A stretch of DNA of 64,000 nucleotides, taken from contig JADJPM010000004.1 of assembly GCA_016713245.1 (NCBI GenBank), positions 1,612,001 through 1,676,000 of the forward strand, written 5' to 3'. Within the stretch, counting starts at the first letter, position 1, and every line of letters begins with the position of its first letter. The translations under genes were made by a program, and so were the position numbers. This DNA is from Verrucomicrobiaceae bacterium. Lineage in GTDB: Bacteria; Verrucomicrobiota; Verrucomicrobiia; Verrucomicrobiales; Verrucomicrobiaceae. The notes under the pieces are model-generated. The model searched no databases. It saw only the letters and a list, made by a program, of their open reading frames with translations, and was not told the DNA's origin. Below are positions 17,618 to 27,090 of the stretch, one piece after another.

Positions 17618-18262
17618 TCAGCATCCATCAAAACCCGCGAAGAACCATCGTTTTGTTACGGCGAAAGGAGTCGCATCTCTTCGGAGGTTAGCAAGGTTTC
17701 TCCCGCGGATGAAAAAGTGATCCTGCACCTTTCTCTTGTTCTCCTGGAGCGCTGCTGCCTTGTAAAACCCGGCCGAGGCAAGGGTGGCTTCACCCCAGAT
17801 TAGCGGAATTTTCGCGCGACGGGTGATATAGCCAAGCGCAAGGAGCATGGAGGCACCGATCCTCCGGTATCCATTGTTTTTGTCGTAGAGCGGATGAGAG
17901 GCGAGAAAATCCAGTACCAAGTGATTGCACCAAGTGCGGCGACACCACGCCACGCCTATGATGTCGGGACAGCTTGGGAGTTTTGCCACCAGCAGGAATC
18001 CAAGCTCGTCGTGGCTCTTCGCTGATCGAATCACGAACTCATCAAGAGCCCCCACGTTCTCTGAGCGTCCTGCGTAATATCTCCAACGTTTACCGGCTAA
18101 GCTTGCGAACTCAATCGAATCTCGTGCGTTGACCGAGCCTGCTGATGAAATAGCGTCGTGCCAAGAATCCAAGTGTTCTGCGTCGGCGGAATCCCCAAAA
18201 CTCACACTCAGTAGCTGTTCTCCTTTTGGAGTAACAACGGGAGGCTGAATGAAAGGCTTCAT
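17618..18262 (-). CDS. GNAT-like acetyltransferase family protein, putative
   Basis: A 214-residue protein. The segment IIGVAWCRRTWCNHLVLDFL, followed by GYRRIGASMLLALGYITRR and WGEATLASAGFYKAAAL, resembles GNAT motifs A and B (acetyl-CoA loop, then a strand with the A/N-SxxFYxxxGF-like end). The canonical Q/RxxGxG/A loop is imperfect (YRRIGA). Target unknown. It sits 18 bp upstream of the Gfo/Idh gene on the same strand. Confidence 0.5.
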   Translation of the reverse strand: MKPFIQPPVVTPKGEQLLSVSFGDSADAEHLDSWHDAISSAGSVNARDSIEFASLAGKRWRYYAGRSENVGALDEFVIRSAKSHDELGFLLVAKLPSCPDIIGVAWCRRTWCNHLVLDFLASHPLYDKNNGYRRIGASMLLALGYITRRAKIPLIWGEATLASAGFYKAAALQENKRKVQDHFFIRGRNLANLRRDATPFAVTKRWFFAGFDGC

Positions 18263-18280
18263 GAAATTCAGGGCTTAACT

Positions 18281-19714
18281 TCAAAGCTTCCAGCCCGCTC
18301 GTGGTTCACGAGAGAGGAACTGGTTTGCCGTTTCCATGTTGGTGATGCGCATGGCTTTGGCGTCCCAGAGGATTTTGCCGCTGGCGCGGTGGGCCACATT
18401 GCCGAGGTGGTTGGCCTCGGTGAGCGGTCCGGCGTAGCTGAAGGGACTGCCGGTGAGCGTGCCGTTCTTGATGGCATTGAGCCACTCGGCGTGGTGGCCT
18501 GGTGAATCGGGGATGAAGGGTGCGGGACGGACGAAGTCCTTGAACTGATTCTCCGGCAGAAGGAGGTGCTTGCCGTAGTCGGAGAGGAGCATGCCTTTGT
18601 CGCCGATGAAGAGGACGCCGCTGCTCCATTGGCTGATGATGGGATCGTTGGTCCATGCCTCCGGCTTGCTAGAGCCTTGATGCCAGTGGACCTTGCAGGC
18701 GGGCATGTCGCCACGCGGGCCGTATTCATACACGGCATGCATGTTGGCCGGGGCGATCTCGGGATGTGCTTTGGGGCCAAAGGCCTCAATGCTGATCGGC
18801 GCGTCGAGTTTGAGAGCCCAGAAGGGCAGGTCGTTCCAGTGGCTGCCGAGGTCGCTCATGGTGCCATTGCCGAAATCCCACCAGCGATACCATTTGGGGC
18901 CGGGGAAATAGACCTCGTTGTAAGGCCGCATCGGCGCGGGGCCGATCCACAGGTCCCAGTCGAGGTAGGGCGGCGGCTCCTGAGCCTCCTTCGGGCGTTC
19001 ATCGACGAAGATGATGTCCTTGTTCTTCTCCGCTTCCTCCTTGGTTTGCAGTCCCCAGGCACGCGACACGCAGACATGCGCCTCGGTGACCTTACCGATG
19101 GCGCCACTTTGGATCAGCTCGACCACGCGGCGGTAGTTGGCGCTGGAATGAATCTGCGTGCCCATCTGCGTGGCCACGCCCGCCTCGGCGGCGGCTTGGG
19201 TGATGAGGCGGGCCTCGGCCACATTGTGTGAGAGCGGCTTTTCACAATAGACCGGCTTCTTCATGAGCAACGCGGGCAGCGTGGCATAGGCGTGCGTGTG
19301 CTCGGTGGTGCTGACGACGACGCCGTCGATCTCGCTGGGCTTCAGCGTGTCGTAGAGCTTGCGGAAGTCGCGGAAGGTTTGGGCTCCGGGATGGAATTTG
19401 GCGGCGAAGTCGAGGTTCTGCGCATTCACATCGCACAGGGCGACGATGTTTTCAGCCGCATCGGCGGCGGAGGGCAGGGCAGGGGGCGGTGACGGTGACT
19501 TCGGGTCGGCCCCGTCTTTTTTCTTTGGCAGGGCCATGGGGATGCCGCTGATGCTGGAGAGATTGCCGCCGCCGCGACCGCCCACGCCGATGAAAACGAG
19601 ATTGAGCTTCGCATTCGGCGAACGAGAGCGGGTGATGGCCGGAAAACCCAGGCTGGCCGTTGCGGCGGCTCCGCTGGCGAGGAACTGGCGGCGTGAGGTG
19701 CGTGAGGAACTCAT
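18281..19714 (-). CDS. Gfo/Idh/MocA-family oxidoreductase, Tat-exported
   Basis: A 477-residue protein starting at 19714, chosen because it gives a twin-arginine signal (SRTSRRQFLASGAAATASLG). It is followed by the Rossmann loop FIGVGGRGGGN and the family motif EKPLSHNVAEARLI (catalytic Lys). The C-terminal part (WDLWIGPAPMRPYNEVYFPG) is common in Planctomycetes and Verrucomicrobia members, which act on sugars or cyclitols outside the cytoplasm. An Ala/Pro-rich insertion (DPKSPSPPPALPSAADAAEN) interrupts the N-terminal domain. Substrate unknown. Confidence 0.85.
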   Translation of the reverse strand: MSSSRTSRRQFLASGAAATASLGFPAITRSRSPNAKLNLVFIGVGGRGGGNLSSISGIPMALPKKKDGADPKSPSPPPALPSAADAAENIVALCDVNAQNLDFAAKFHPGAQTFRDFRKLYDTLKPSEIDGVVVSTTEHTHAYATLPALLMKKPVYCEKPLSHNVAEARLITQAAAEAGVATQMGTQIHSSANYRRVVELIQSGAIGKVTEAHVCVSRAWGLQTKEEAEKNKDIIFVDERPKEAQEPPPYLDWDLWIGPAPMRPYNEVYFPGPKWYRWWDFGNGTMSDLGSHWNDLPFWALKLDAPISIEAFGPKAHPEIAPANMHAVYEYGPRGDMPACKVHWHQGSSKPEAWTNDPIISQWSSGVLFIGDKGMLLSDYGKHLLLPENQFKDFVRPAPFIPDSPGHHAEWLNAIKNGTLTGSPFSYAGPLTEANHLGNVAHRASGKILWDAKAMRITNMETANQFLSREPRAGWKL

Positions 19715-19754
19715 GGTGAAATGGTAACGACGTGGCGGGCGGTGTCTTGCCAGT

Positions 19755-20642
19755 TCATTGGCCGGCGAGAAGGCCTTGAAGCTCCTTTCGTGCCAGCAAA
19801 CCTTCACGCCACGCGAGGGGAATGGCGTCGAGGCCATGTGCGGCTCCCAGCAGCATCCCGAGCACCAGGGCGCGGGCGCAGTTATCACCGCCAGCCATGG
19901 CGTTCTCGATGCTGGCGAGCTCGAAATCGTGTCCGTGATGCTGCACGAGCCACAAAACAGCCGGAAGAGCCTGCGGAATGGGACAGGCAAGCCCGAGCTT
20001 GCCGATGCCATCGGGTCCTTTGGCCGTCTCAGCGGCTTCGAGGGCCCATTTGGGAGCGGTTTGAGCGATCACCTCGGAAAGCGTGGCCCCATGCAAAAGC
20101 CGGTGGGTGGCCCGGGCGAGGAATGCCGCACATTCGATCGTCTCTGGCGAACGATGCGTGAGCACCGTCTGCTCGATGGCCGCGGCGACGGCATCTGATT
20201 CAGGCCTTTCAGCCAAAAACGCCATGAGCGGGGCGATGCGGGCCGGCCCCGCGAGCTCATCCGAGGCCGTGCCGCTCGTGGCGGGCGTGGCACCCGCCTG
20301 AAGATGAGCCAGCGTGCCCTTGGTAGCCTTGTCCACATAGTCGTCGTAGTCGGGCCACATCGCCTGCCAATCGGCGAGGAAGGCGGCGGCTTCCCAGCGG
20401 CGTTCGCGATGCAGAAAGGCCAGCAGGCGCAGTGCCTGATCCCCGGCATGGCCTTGAGCACCTGCCTGCTTACGAGGATGATACGACTCGGCTCCGGGTG
20501 CATGGTATCCCGTGACGCGGCCATGGCGGCGCACGATCACCTCGGGATCGTAGATCCAGTGAACTCCCAGAGAGAGGGCTTCAGCGATGAAACTGCCGTG
20601 CAGCATGCCGGCGACGCGAGAGGAGAAATCCAGGGACATCAT
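19755..20642 (-). CDS. ADP-ribosylglycohydrolase family protein
   Basis: A 295-residue protein of the DraG-like fold. The N-terminal GSFIAEALSLGVHWIYDPE and C-terminal AMAGGDNCARALVLGMLLGA correspond to the two metal/ADP-ribose regions of the family, though the canonical GxxxGDA and SGD/DTD motifs are altered. Members remove ADP-ribose from proteins or cleave related N-glycosides; the altered motifs leave the substrate open. It lies 40 bp upstream of the Gfo/Idh gene, same strand, so they may form a small operon. Confidence 0.7.
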   Translation of the reverse strand: MMSLDFSSRVAGMLHGSFIAEALSLGVHWIYDPEVIVRRHGRVTGYHAPGAESYHPRKQAGAQGHAGDQALRLLAFLHRERRWEAAAFLADWQAMWPDYDDYVDKATKGTLAHLQAGATPATSGTASDELAGPARIAPLMAFLAERPESDAVAAAIEQTVLTHRSPETIECAAFLARATHRLLHGATLSEVIAQTAPKWALEAAETAKGPDGIGKLGLACPIPQALPAVLWLVQHHGHDFELASIENAMAGGDNCARALVLGMLLGAAHGLDAIPLAWREGLLARKELQGLLAGQ

Positions 20643-20744
20643 TCGGACGTAGCTTTGCTGTCATCAAATAGCAAACCAAGCGCAGCACTTCGCATTTCCA
20701 TGCTTGCTCCGGCAGGCAAAAAAGAGCATCTCATCCCATCCCTT

Positions 20745-21998
20745 ATGCAAAACGATTACGATGCCATCATCATTGGCGGCGGCCCCGCCGGAGCCACGGC
20801 GGCCATGACGCTGCGCCAGGCCGGACGAAAGGTGCTCGTGCTCGAAAAAGAGAAGTTTCCGCGCTTTCACATCGGCGAATCGCTCCTGCCCTACAACCGC
20901 CCCATTTTTGACGAACTCGGCGTCTGGGAAAAGATCCAGGCCGCCGGGTTCATGACGAAGCGCGGAGCCCAGTTCTGGATGGGAGATGGCTCGATGCACA
21001 CGCGGCTGAATTTCTCCCGTGGCTCATTCACCGAGTTTCCCGAGGCTATTCAGGTCGAGAGGGCCAAATTTGACGACATCCTCCTCCGTCACGCCGAGGA
21101 ACTCGGTGCCGAGGTGCGTGAAGAAACGCTCGTCACGGGCCACGAAGTGGAAAAAGACCGCGTCACCCTCCGTGTGAAAGCCAAGGACGGCAGCGAGCAG
21201 GAGGTCACGGCTTCCTTCCTCGTGGATGCGAGCGGCTTGAACAACTTCACCGCCAACCGCGAGAAATTGCGCGAGTACTACCCCGGCCACAAAAAGATCG
21301 CCATCTTCGGTCACTACAGCGGCGTGCAGATGACCGAGGGCGAGGAAAAGGGGGACATCCTCATCGTTCGTCGCAAGAACTCGTGGTTCTGGATGATCCC
21401 GCTGGCCGACGACAAGGTCAGCGTGGGCCTCGTGCTCGACTTGAATGACTTCAAAGAGCTGAAGCAGGAGCCGCTGGCCGTCTTTGACGATGCCGTGGCC
21501 TCCACGGCGGTCCTGCGTGATCGCATGATGAATGCCAAGGCGATCACGCAGGGCCATGTGCTGAGCGACTTTTCCTACACGAACAAAAAACTCGTCTCCG
21601 ACCGCGTGGTGCGTGTGGGGGATGCCGCCGGTTTCATTGATCCCATCTTCTCCAGCGGGGTGATGCTGGCCATGCACAGTGCCCAAAAAGGTGCCCAAGC
21701 GGTGCATGAGGCTCTTGCGGCAGGTCGCACGATGACGGCAGCGATGAAGCGCTATGAAAAGGCCACGAACAAGCATGTGGGGCGCTTCTGGCAGTTCATC
21801 GAGAAGTTCTACACGAAGCACTTCGCGCAACTCTTCTTCCAGCCGGTGAATCGCTTCCGCGTGGTCTGCGCGATCAACTGCGTGCTTGCTGGGCGTCCTG
21901 AGATGACGTTTGGCACCTGGTGGAGGTTAAAGTTCTTCTTCGGCCTCGTCTGGCTCCAGAAGCGCTTCTCGCTGGCGAAGCCGATCGAGATCGGTTGA
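20745..21998 (+). CDS. FAD-dependent oxidoreductase (geranylgeranyl reductase/halogenase-like)
   Basis: A 417-residue flavoprotein. The N-terminal dinucleotide motif GGGPAGATAAMTLRQAG, then EKEKFPRFHIGESLLP, is characteristic of the tryptophan-halogenase/geranylgeranyl-reductase superfamily. A second FAD motif is VRVGDAAGFIDPIFSSGV. The halogenase WxWxIP motif is seen here as WFWMIPL. No polyketide, aryl polyene or lipid cluster surrounds it, so the substrate cannot be inferred. An upstream start (ATG at about 20700) would add 15 residues. Confidence 0.8.
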   Translation: MQNDYDAIIIGGGPAGATAAMTLRQAGRKVLVLEKEKFPRFHIGESLLPYNRPIFDELGVWEKIQAAGFMTKRGAQFWMGDGSMHTRLNFSRGSFTEFPEAIQVERAKFDDILLRHAEELGAEVREETLVTGHEVEKDRVTLRVKAKDGSEQEVTASFLVDASGLNNFTANREKLREYYPGHKKIAIFGHYSGVQMTEGEEKGDILIVRRKNSWFWMIPLADDKVSVGLVLDLNDFKELKQEPLAVFDDAVASTAVLRDRMMNAKAITQGHVLSDFSYTNKKLVSDRVVRVGDAAGFIDPIFSSGVMLAMHSAQKGAQAVHEALAAGRTMTAAMKRYEKATNKHVGRFWQFIEKFYTKHFAQLFFQPVNRFRVVCAINCVLAGRPEMTFGTWWRLKFFFGLVWLQKRFSLAKPIEIG

Positions 21999-22012
21999 GG
22001 CCTGTGAAGCAC

Positions 22013-22912
22013 TCAGGCCTCTTTATGAGGGGCCCACTTCAGTTCCACCTTGAGGCCGTTCCAGGCGTGATCAGGCTGATGCGTGTGTGTGGTCGCCTCG
22101 GCTCCACCGGAAGTGAGTCGTAGCATGGTCCAGCCCGTGGTGGAGGTTTTCTTGTCGGCCACGTAGGAGGTCGCAGGCGTGTTGAGGATATGAATGTCCT
22201 CGTGCTGGAAGAAGTCTCGATGATGAATGTGGCCGTGAAGGTAGGCTTTGACATGTTTTCGGGCGGCGAGGATCTGCCAGAGCTCTTCGGAGTCCTCGAG
22301 GCCGCCGGGGAAGTGAATCGGATCACCCCCGAGTCGGGGATTGTGATGGGCAAAGAGGAGCGCAGGTTTATCGGCATGCTGATCGAGCAGCTTCGTCAGC
22401 CACTCGAGTTGTTCCCCACCGAGTAGTCCCTGAGTGATCATGGTGGCCTTGAGCGAGTCGAGTAGAAACAAGTTCACCCCGGGCAGTTCCACGAGGCTGA
22501 GATGCTTCGAGTTCACGGCGGAGGCATCCGCTTTGAGCACGTCATCAAACATGGCGCGGTTGTCATGATTGCCCATCGTCAGGTGCAGGGGCACACCCGC
22601 CCGCTGCAAAGGGGCAATGAGGGTGGCGAAGCGTTCGTAATCCCCGCGTTGGCCGTCCTTCAGGGCGAGATCGCCATTGATGATGACTGCTGCCGGTCTC
22701 TTCGGCAGGGCGAGCAACCAGTCGATGGTCTTTCCCAGGTTCATCTGGATCGCTGCGGTGGGCGATTGCTGGGCTCCGATGTGCGTGTCATTCAAAACGG
22801 CGATCAAGCCATCATCGACCTCGGCCGTTGGTGAGGCTGCCACCTGCGTCAAAATGGCCGCGCTTCCGAGTTGTCCTAGAAAGTGGCGTCGGGAACTGAG
22901 GTGGATGGGCAT
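22013..22912 (-). CDS. Secreted calcineurin-like metallophosphoesterase
   Basis: A 299-residue protein starting at 22912, chosen because it gives the signal SSRRHFLGQLGSAAILTQVA (Tat-like). Metallophosphoesterase motifs are NDTHIG, NGDLALKDG, MGNHDN, FAHHNP and HGHIHH, which provide the dinuclear metal ligands. Substrate not predictable. It ends 14 bp from the stop of the convergent FAD oxidoreductase. Confidence 0.85.
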   Translation of the reverse strand: MPIHLSSRRHFLGQLGSAAILTQVAASPTAEVDDGLIAVLNDTHIGAQQSPTAAIQMNLGKTIDWLLALPKRPAAVIINGDLALKDGQRGDYERFATLIAPLQRAGVPLHLTMGNHDNRAMFDDVLKADASAVNSKHLSLVELPGVNLFLLDSLKATMITQGLLGGEQLEWLTKLLDQHADKPALLFAHHNPRLGGDPIHFPGGLEDSEELWQILAARKHVKAYLHGHIHHRDFFQHEDIHILNTPATSYVADKKTSTTGWTMLRLTSGGAEATTHTHQPDHAWNGLKVELKWAPHKEA

Positions 22913-23044
22913 GGAAGAGACTACGGGCCTTGAAGGTGACCTTTTCCGCTCATGTGGGAATGTCCCATGCATTCCAGCGGTGGAGCCCCATTCGGGGAAA
23001 TCATTGCCCGAACGAGCCCGGCCTGTCATGGTCTCAGGATTACC

Positions 23045-25837
23045 GTGCGTCTTTTCCTCCTGAGTTCAGCCTTTTGCCTCCTCGGCGCGATTTCCGCGTG
23101 GGCACAGTTGAGCTACACCGGAGGCACGTTGGGGCAAAATTTTGATACTTTGCCCACATCGGGTTCCTTCACCTATCCCAGCAATGGGGCGGCGGAGCTC
23201 ACCGCCTCGCCATTGAATGCCTCGGGCATGAGTGGGTGGAGCATCGCGCCGGTGAGCAGCACCACGGCGGCAAAAATCCGCGCCGATGCGGGAACCAGTT
23301 CGACCGCCTCGCATCTCTCGAATGGCACCGGCACGCAGTCGGATCGGGCGCTCGGCATGCTGGCCAGCTCAGGCTATGTCGGACGTGCTGGGCTCGTGCT
23401 GGTGAACAACACGGGTGGCCCACTCACCCGCTTCACGCTCAGCTACACCGGCGAGCAATGGCGTGTCGGCGGTGGCGTGGCGAACACACTGACCTTTGCC
23501 TATGCCATCGGCAGCACGAGCATCACCAGTGGCAGCTTCAAAACCGTGAGCGCTTTGAGTTTCACTTCGCCGATCACCAGTGCCACGGCTTCGGCGCTCG
23601 ATGGCAACGCCGCAGCGAACCGCGTGACCATCTCCGCCACCGTCACCGAGGTGCCGTGGGGGCCGGGGCAGACTCTCGTGCTGCGTTGGTCCGATGTGGA
23701 TGATGCTGGCAGCGACGATGCGCTGGCCGTGGATGACTTCTCTTTCTCTGCAGAAGCTGGCACGCCGCCCACCATCACCCGCATTCACGCCATCCAGAGC
23801 AATGTGGTGACGAGTCCGATGGTCGGTGCCGTGGTGACCATCGAAGCCGTCGTCACGGGCGACTTCCAAGGCTCGAACGCGTTGAGCGGCTTTTACCTTC
23901 AAGAACGTGCGGCGGACCAAGATGCCGATGCCGCCACCTCCGAAGGCATCTTCGTGAGCGATGACGGCAGCTACGATGTCTCGCTGGGGGAGGTGGTGCG
24001 AGTCACCGGCAGCGTGGCGGAGGTCAGTGCCGTGACCTCGCTCATCAATCCCTCCTTCATGGTGAAGACTGGCTCGGCCTCGCTGCCAGCGCCGGTGAGT
24101 CTCACCATGCCGCCGGGCAGCACCTCCGGCTTTGAACGACATGAAGGCATGCTGGTGCAGTTTACCCAAACCCTCACCGTGACGGATAACCGGCAGCTCG
24201 GCACGGCGGGGCAGTTGGTGCTTTCCTCCGGCGGCCCCATCGAAAGCCCCACCGAGAGTCTGGATCCGAATGACTCACCTGCCAGCGGCACCAGCAGCAG
24301 CGGGACAAGCAACGTGGCAGCCATCTCGGCTCAAGAGAGCCTCAACGCACGTCGTCAGCTCGTGTTGGATGACGGTAGCCTTTTGAGCAATCCCGCGCCC
24401 ATGCCTTATGTGAATGCCCAGCAGACGCGGCGTCGTGGCGACACCACCGGCAGCGTCACCGGCTTCTTCAGCTACGCGAATGGCGTGAACAAGATCCAGC
24501 CTGCCGAGCCCGTCACCTTCACCGATGCCAATCCACGTCCTGCCGTGCCTCCTACGGTCGGTGGACGGTTGAAAATTGCCGGCATGAACTGCCTGAACTA
24601 CTTCACCACGCTCGGTTCACGCGGTGCGGTCCTCAGTGGCGAATTCACGCGGCAGCAGCAAAAGCTCGTCGCTCAGATCATCGGCCTCGATGCGGATGTC
24701 GTCGGCCTCATGGAGATCGAAAACAATGGCACCGTGGCCCTCGATAACCTGCTCACCGCGCTCAATGCAGCTCTCGGCAGTCCCGTGTATGCCCGCGTGC
24801 CCGAGCCCGCTGGCACGGGAGGCGATCTCATCCGCGTGGCGATGATCTACAAGCCTGCCACCGTGCGCCCCGATGCCATCAGCCACACCGATAGCGATGC
24901 CGTTTGGAATCGCTGGCCTCTTGCGGTCGGCTTCACCGAGCTCAGCACCGATGCCCGCTTCATCGCCTGCGTGAATCACTTCAAATCGAAAAGCTCCACC
25001 GGTGCCAGCGGAGCCGATTTGGATCAAAACGATGGTCAAGGTGCCTACAACGACCGCCGCAAGCAGCAGGCCGCCCGTTTGATTACCTTCCTTGCCAACC
25101 TGCGCAGCAGCACGGGTGTGGATGCCGTGCTCGCCTTGGGGGATCTGAACGCCAGCTCGCAGGAAGACCCCATCGACCTGCTGAGAGCTGCTGGCTACCT
25201 CGACCAACAGGCCCTTCACGATCCCGGCTCCTACTCGTATGTCTTCGATGGTGCGCAGAGCCACCTCGATCATGCCTTTGCCACGCCCTCGCTGAGCAGT
25301 CAGGTCACCGGAGCCGCGAGCTGGCATATCAACGCCGATGAACCCGTCGTCCTCGATTACACCCAGATCGGCAAAACCGCCGCTCAACAGGCCCTTTTCA
25401 CTCCCAGCGCCCTTCGTGCCGCCGATCACGATCCCGTGCTCATCGGCCTGAATCTCACGCCACCTCTCGTCACCTATGCTTCGTGGTCATCGACCATCCC
25501 TTGGCCCTCCGGCAGCCTCAGCAGCGCCAGCGACGACGCCGATCAAGATGGCCTGACCAACGCCTTCGAACTCCTCCACGGCACTGATCCGCTCACCCCC
25601 GATGCCGCGTGGCGTCCCGTCCTCACTCGTGCTGGCGATTTGCATTTCGACTATCGCCAGCGCAGCACCGTCACCGGTCTGTCGCTCGTCCCTCAATGGT
25701 CCACCGATCTCCAGCACTGGAACGACCTCGCCGAAGGCAGTGTGCTTTCCACCCTCACGCCCATCGTCGCGATGCGCCGTGTCGTTTTCAGCCCTGGAAC
25801 GATGCCCCGCGTCTTCATGAGGCTGATTGTGCGGTGA
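23045..25837 (+). CDS. ExeM/NucH-type extracellular endonuclease
   Basis: A 930-residue protein from a GTG start with AGGA upstream, giving signal peptide RLFLLSSAFCLLGAISAWAQ. Residues ~60-220 are a beta-sandwich of LamG-like or carbohydrate-binding type. The middle contains an OB-fold-like segment (VVTIEAVVTGDFQG). The C-terminal half is an endonuclease/exonuclease/phosphatase domain: KIAGMNCLNYF, DADVVGLMEIENNG, NHFKSK, ALGDLNA and DHDPVL supply the metal and catalytic His/Asp residues. A TSP3-like repeat (DDADQDGLTNAFELLHG) follows. Likely function is digestion of external DNA for nutrients or matrix turnover. Confidence 0.85.
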   Translation: MRLFLLSSAFCLLGAISAWAQLSYTGGTLGQNFDTLPTSGSFTYPSNGAAELTASPLNASGMSGWSIAPVSSTTAAKIRADAGTSSTASHLSNGTGTQSDRALGMLASSGYVGRAGLVLVNNTGGPLTRFTLSYTGEQWRVGGGVANTLTFAYAIGSTSITSGSFKTVSALSFTSPITSATASALDGNAAANRVTISATVTEVPWGPGQTLVLRWSDVDDAGSDDALAVDDFSFSAEAGTPPTITRIHAIQSNVVTSPMVGAVVTIEAVVTGDFQGSNALSGFYLQERAADQDADAATSEGIFVSDDGSYDVSLGEVVRVTGSVAEVSAVTSLINPSFMVKTGSASLPAPVSLTMPPGSTSGFERHEGMLVQFTQTLTVTDNRQLGTAGQLVLSSGGPIESPTESLDPNDSPASGTSSSGTSNVAAISAQESLNARRQLVLDDGSLLSNPAPMPYVNAQQTRRRGDTTGSVTGFFSYANGVNKIQPAEPVTFTDANPRPAVPPTVGGRLKIAGMNCLNYFTTLGSRGAVLSGEFTRQQQKLVAQIIGLDADVVGLMEIENNGTVALDNLLTALNAALGSPVYARVPEPAGTGGDLIRVAMIYKPATVRPDAISHTDSDAVWNRWPLAVGFTELSTDARFIACVNHFKSKSSTGASGADLDQNDGQGAYNDRRKQQAARLITFLANLRSSTGVDAVLALGDLNASSQEDPIDLLRAAGYLDQQALHDPGSYSYVFDGAQSHLDHAFATPSLSSQVTGAASWHINADEPVVLDYTQIGKTAAQQALFTPSALRAADHDPVLIGLNLTPPLVTYASWSSTIPWPSGSLSSASDDADQDGLTNAFELLHGTDPLTPDAAWRPVLTRAGDLHFDYRQRSTVTGLSLVPQWSTDLQHWNDLAEGSVLSTLTPIVAMRRVVFSPGTMPRVFMRLIVR

Positions 25838-25871
25838 TTTTTAAATTCGGGCCACAAGGCCGAGGAAGCGA

Positions 25872-25903
25872 AAAGCCCAGGATTCGGTCGAATCATGGGC
25901 TTT
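25872..25903. terminator. Bidirectional hairpin terminator
   Basis: Stem AAAGCCCA...TGGGCTTT with inner GATTCG/CGAATC. It lies between the convergent nuclease and toxin genes; on the minus strand the stem is followed by TTTTC. Related hairpins occur at 27435-27452 and 27825-27853. Confidence 0.7.
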
Positions 25904-25946
25904 GGAAGGTGTTGCAGGCTTTTCTGCTCATCACGGCAAGACAGGG

Positions 25947-26438
25947 TCAGGGCATTTCGCCTGCTCGTTCGAGTGTGGCCCGAACCATGGCTGGTGAAGC
26001 TCGAAAGCATCCTTCGACCAAAAGCCGGCGCAGATACGGGGCAATCTCTGTGAGGTGACCCTGTTGCTTGGCACGAACCAAGAGTCCCAAAGTGCCGATC
26101 ACCGATAGGCCGAGCGTGGCAGCGCAGTCTCGTGCCGCCGTCTCATCCAGCAGCACCGCATCGGCTTGGATCGAAAGGGCCAGCGCGAGAGCTTCGGATT
26201 CGCCCGCGTCCAGTCGCGGATCGGAGGAAATGGCGGCTGGAATGCCCGTTACTGTCGTTATCTGACAGGTGGAAGGGAACGCCAAGCCCGCAAATCGTCC
26301 CGAGGTGGCTGCTAAACGCGTGAACTCGGTTACCACCATCTGCGGCACATGCACCTCACCGAATAGCTCAACCAAAAGCCGATCCAAGCCTAGAAAAGCC
26401 AGATTCAAGAGAACTGAAGTGTCAGCGACGACGATCAC
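25947..26438 (-). CDS. DUF3368 PIN-like toxin
   Basis: A 163-residue PIN-like protein. Acidic active-site candidates are VADTSVLLNL at the N-terminus, DAGESEALALAL in the middle and LLDETAARDCAATLGL; this order is typical of DUF3368 toxins. PIN toxins cleave RNA in a metal-dependent way. The start overlaps the stop of the upstream antitoxin by 4 bp, so the pair is translationally coupled. Confidence 0.85.
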   Translation of the reverse strand: MIVVADTSVLLNLAFLGLDRLLVELFGEVHVPQMVVTEFTRLAATSGRFAGLAFPSTCQITTVTGIPAAISSDPRLDAGESEALALALSIQADAVLLDETAARDCAATLGLSVIGTLGLLVRAKQQGHLTEIAPYLRRLLVEGCFRASPAMVRATLERAGEMP

Positions 26439-26677
26439 GCCTTGAGCAGTTTGTCGAAGACAGCGAGATCCGCATCGAGATCGGACGGCTTGAGGCCGTT
26501 GGAGATGCTGCGAGCATGCAACTCGGCTTCAAACGCATCCACATCCATACCAGCCAGTTTGCCGGCAAGGCCACGTGAAATGCCACGGGTCGAATACAGC
26601 GCACACGCAAGCTCCAGCCGCAGTTGATCCTCGCGAAACGCGGCGAGGGCTGGTTCATCCGGCAAGGTCAAAGTCAT
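26435..26677 (-). CDS. UPF0175-type antitoxin
   Basis: An 80-residue protein. The helical core LRLELACALYSTRGISRGLAGKLAGM followed by DAFEAELHARSIS matches UPF0175 proteins, the usual partners of DUF3368 toxins. It has a helix-turn-helix-like region expected to bind its own promoter. ATG at 26677; 4-bp overlap with the toxin. Confidence 0.8.
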   Translation of the reverse strand: MTLTLPDEPALAAFREDQLRLELACALYSTRGISRGLAGKLAGMDVDAFEAELHARSISNGLKPSDLDADLAVFDKLLKA

Positions 26678-26765
26678 GGCAGAGGCTAACACATCGGGCT
26701 TTGTGGCAAAACAGGAAAGTTGGTCTGGAACGTTGATCCAAGATTCGTTAGTGTCTGACGTCGCC

Positions 26766-27089
26766 ATGAATTCTGATTGGCATCGGTTAACCGAGTTTTC
26801 AGCCACTTCGGGTCGTCTTGCCACGAAGGAGGATACGAATGCCAATCGGGCGTCATTCCTCCTTCAAGATGAAGCAGGAAACCGGATCGGCACACCCGTT
26901 GACATAATGCTGCCTCAGTTTGCTTACTATGTTGATCACGAATCAGGTTCACAAGAGCGCTGTGTGCTTTTTCAAGCCGAGGCGGCCAACGGCAAAGTCT
27001 ATTTTGGTGGTTGGCTAATCGATCAGGAAAACCAAGTGGTTGGTATTCCATCCGACTTTGAGCTTTTGGGAATCAACAATCCTCTCTGA
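26766..27089 (+). CDS. Hypothetical protein, 107 residues
   Basis: Starts MNSDWHRLTEFSATSG; an upstream ATG at 26676 would overlap the antitoxin start. The sequence is mixed alpha/beta with an aromatic-rich centre (FAYYVDHES, KVYFGGWLIDQENQ). No family recognised. It is divergent from the toxin-antitoxin pair and followed immediately by the zinc-ribbon gene. GC content is below that of neighbouring genes, which suggests recent acquisition. Confidence 0.55.
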   Translation: MNSDWHRLTEFSATSGRLATKEDTNANRASFLLQDEAGNRIGTPVDIMLPQFAYYVDHESGSQERCVLFQAEAANGKVYFGGWLIDQENQVVGIPSDFELLGINNPL

Positions 27090-27090
27090 C

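Noticed and set aside
20745..21998. Halogenase of a biosynthetic gene cluster
   Set aside because: The flavin motifs fit, but no biosynthetic genes lie around it and the halogenase motif is imperfect; kept as a general FAD oxidoreductase.
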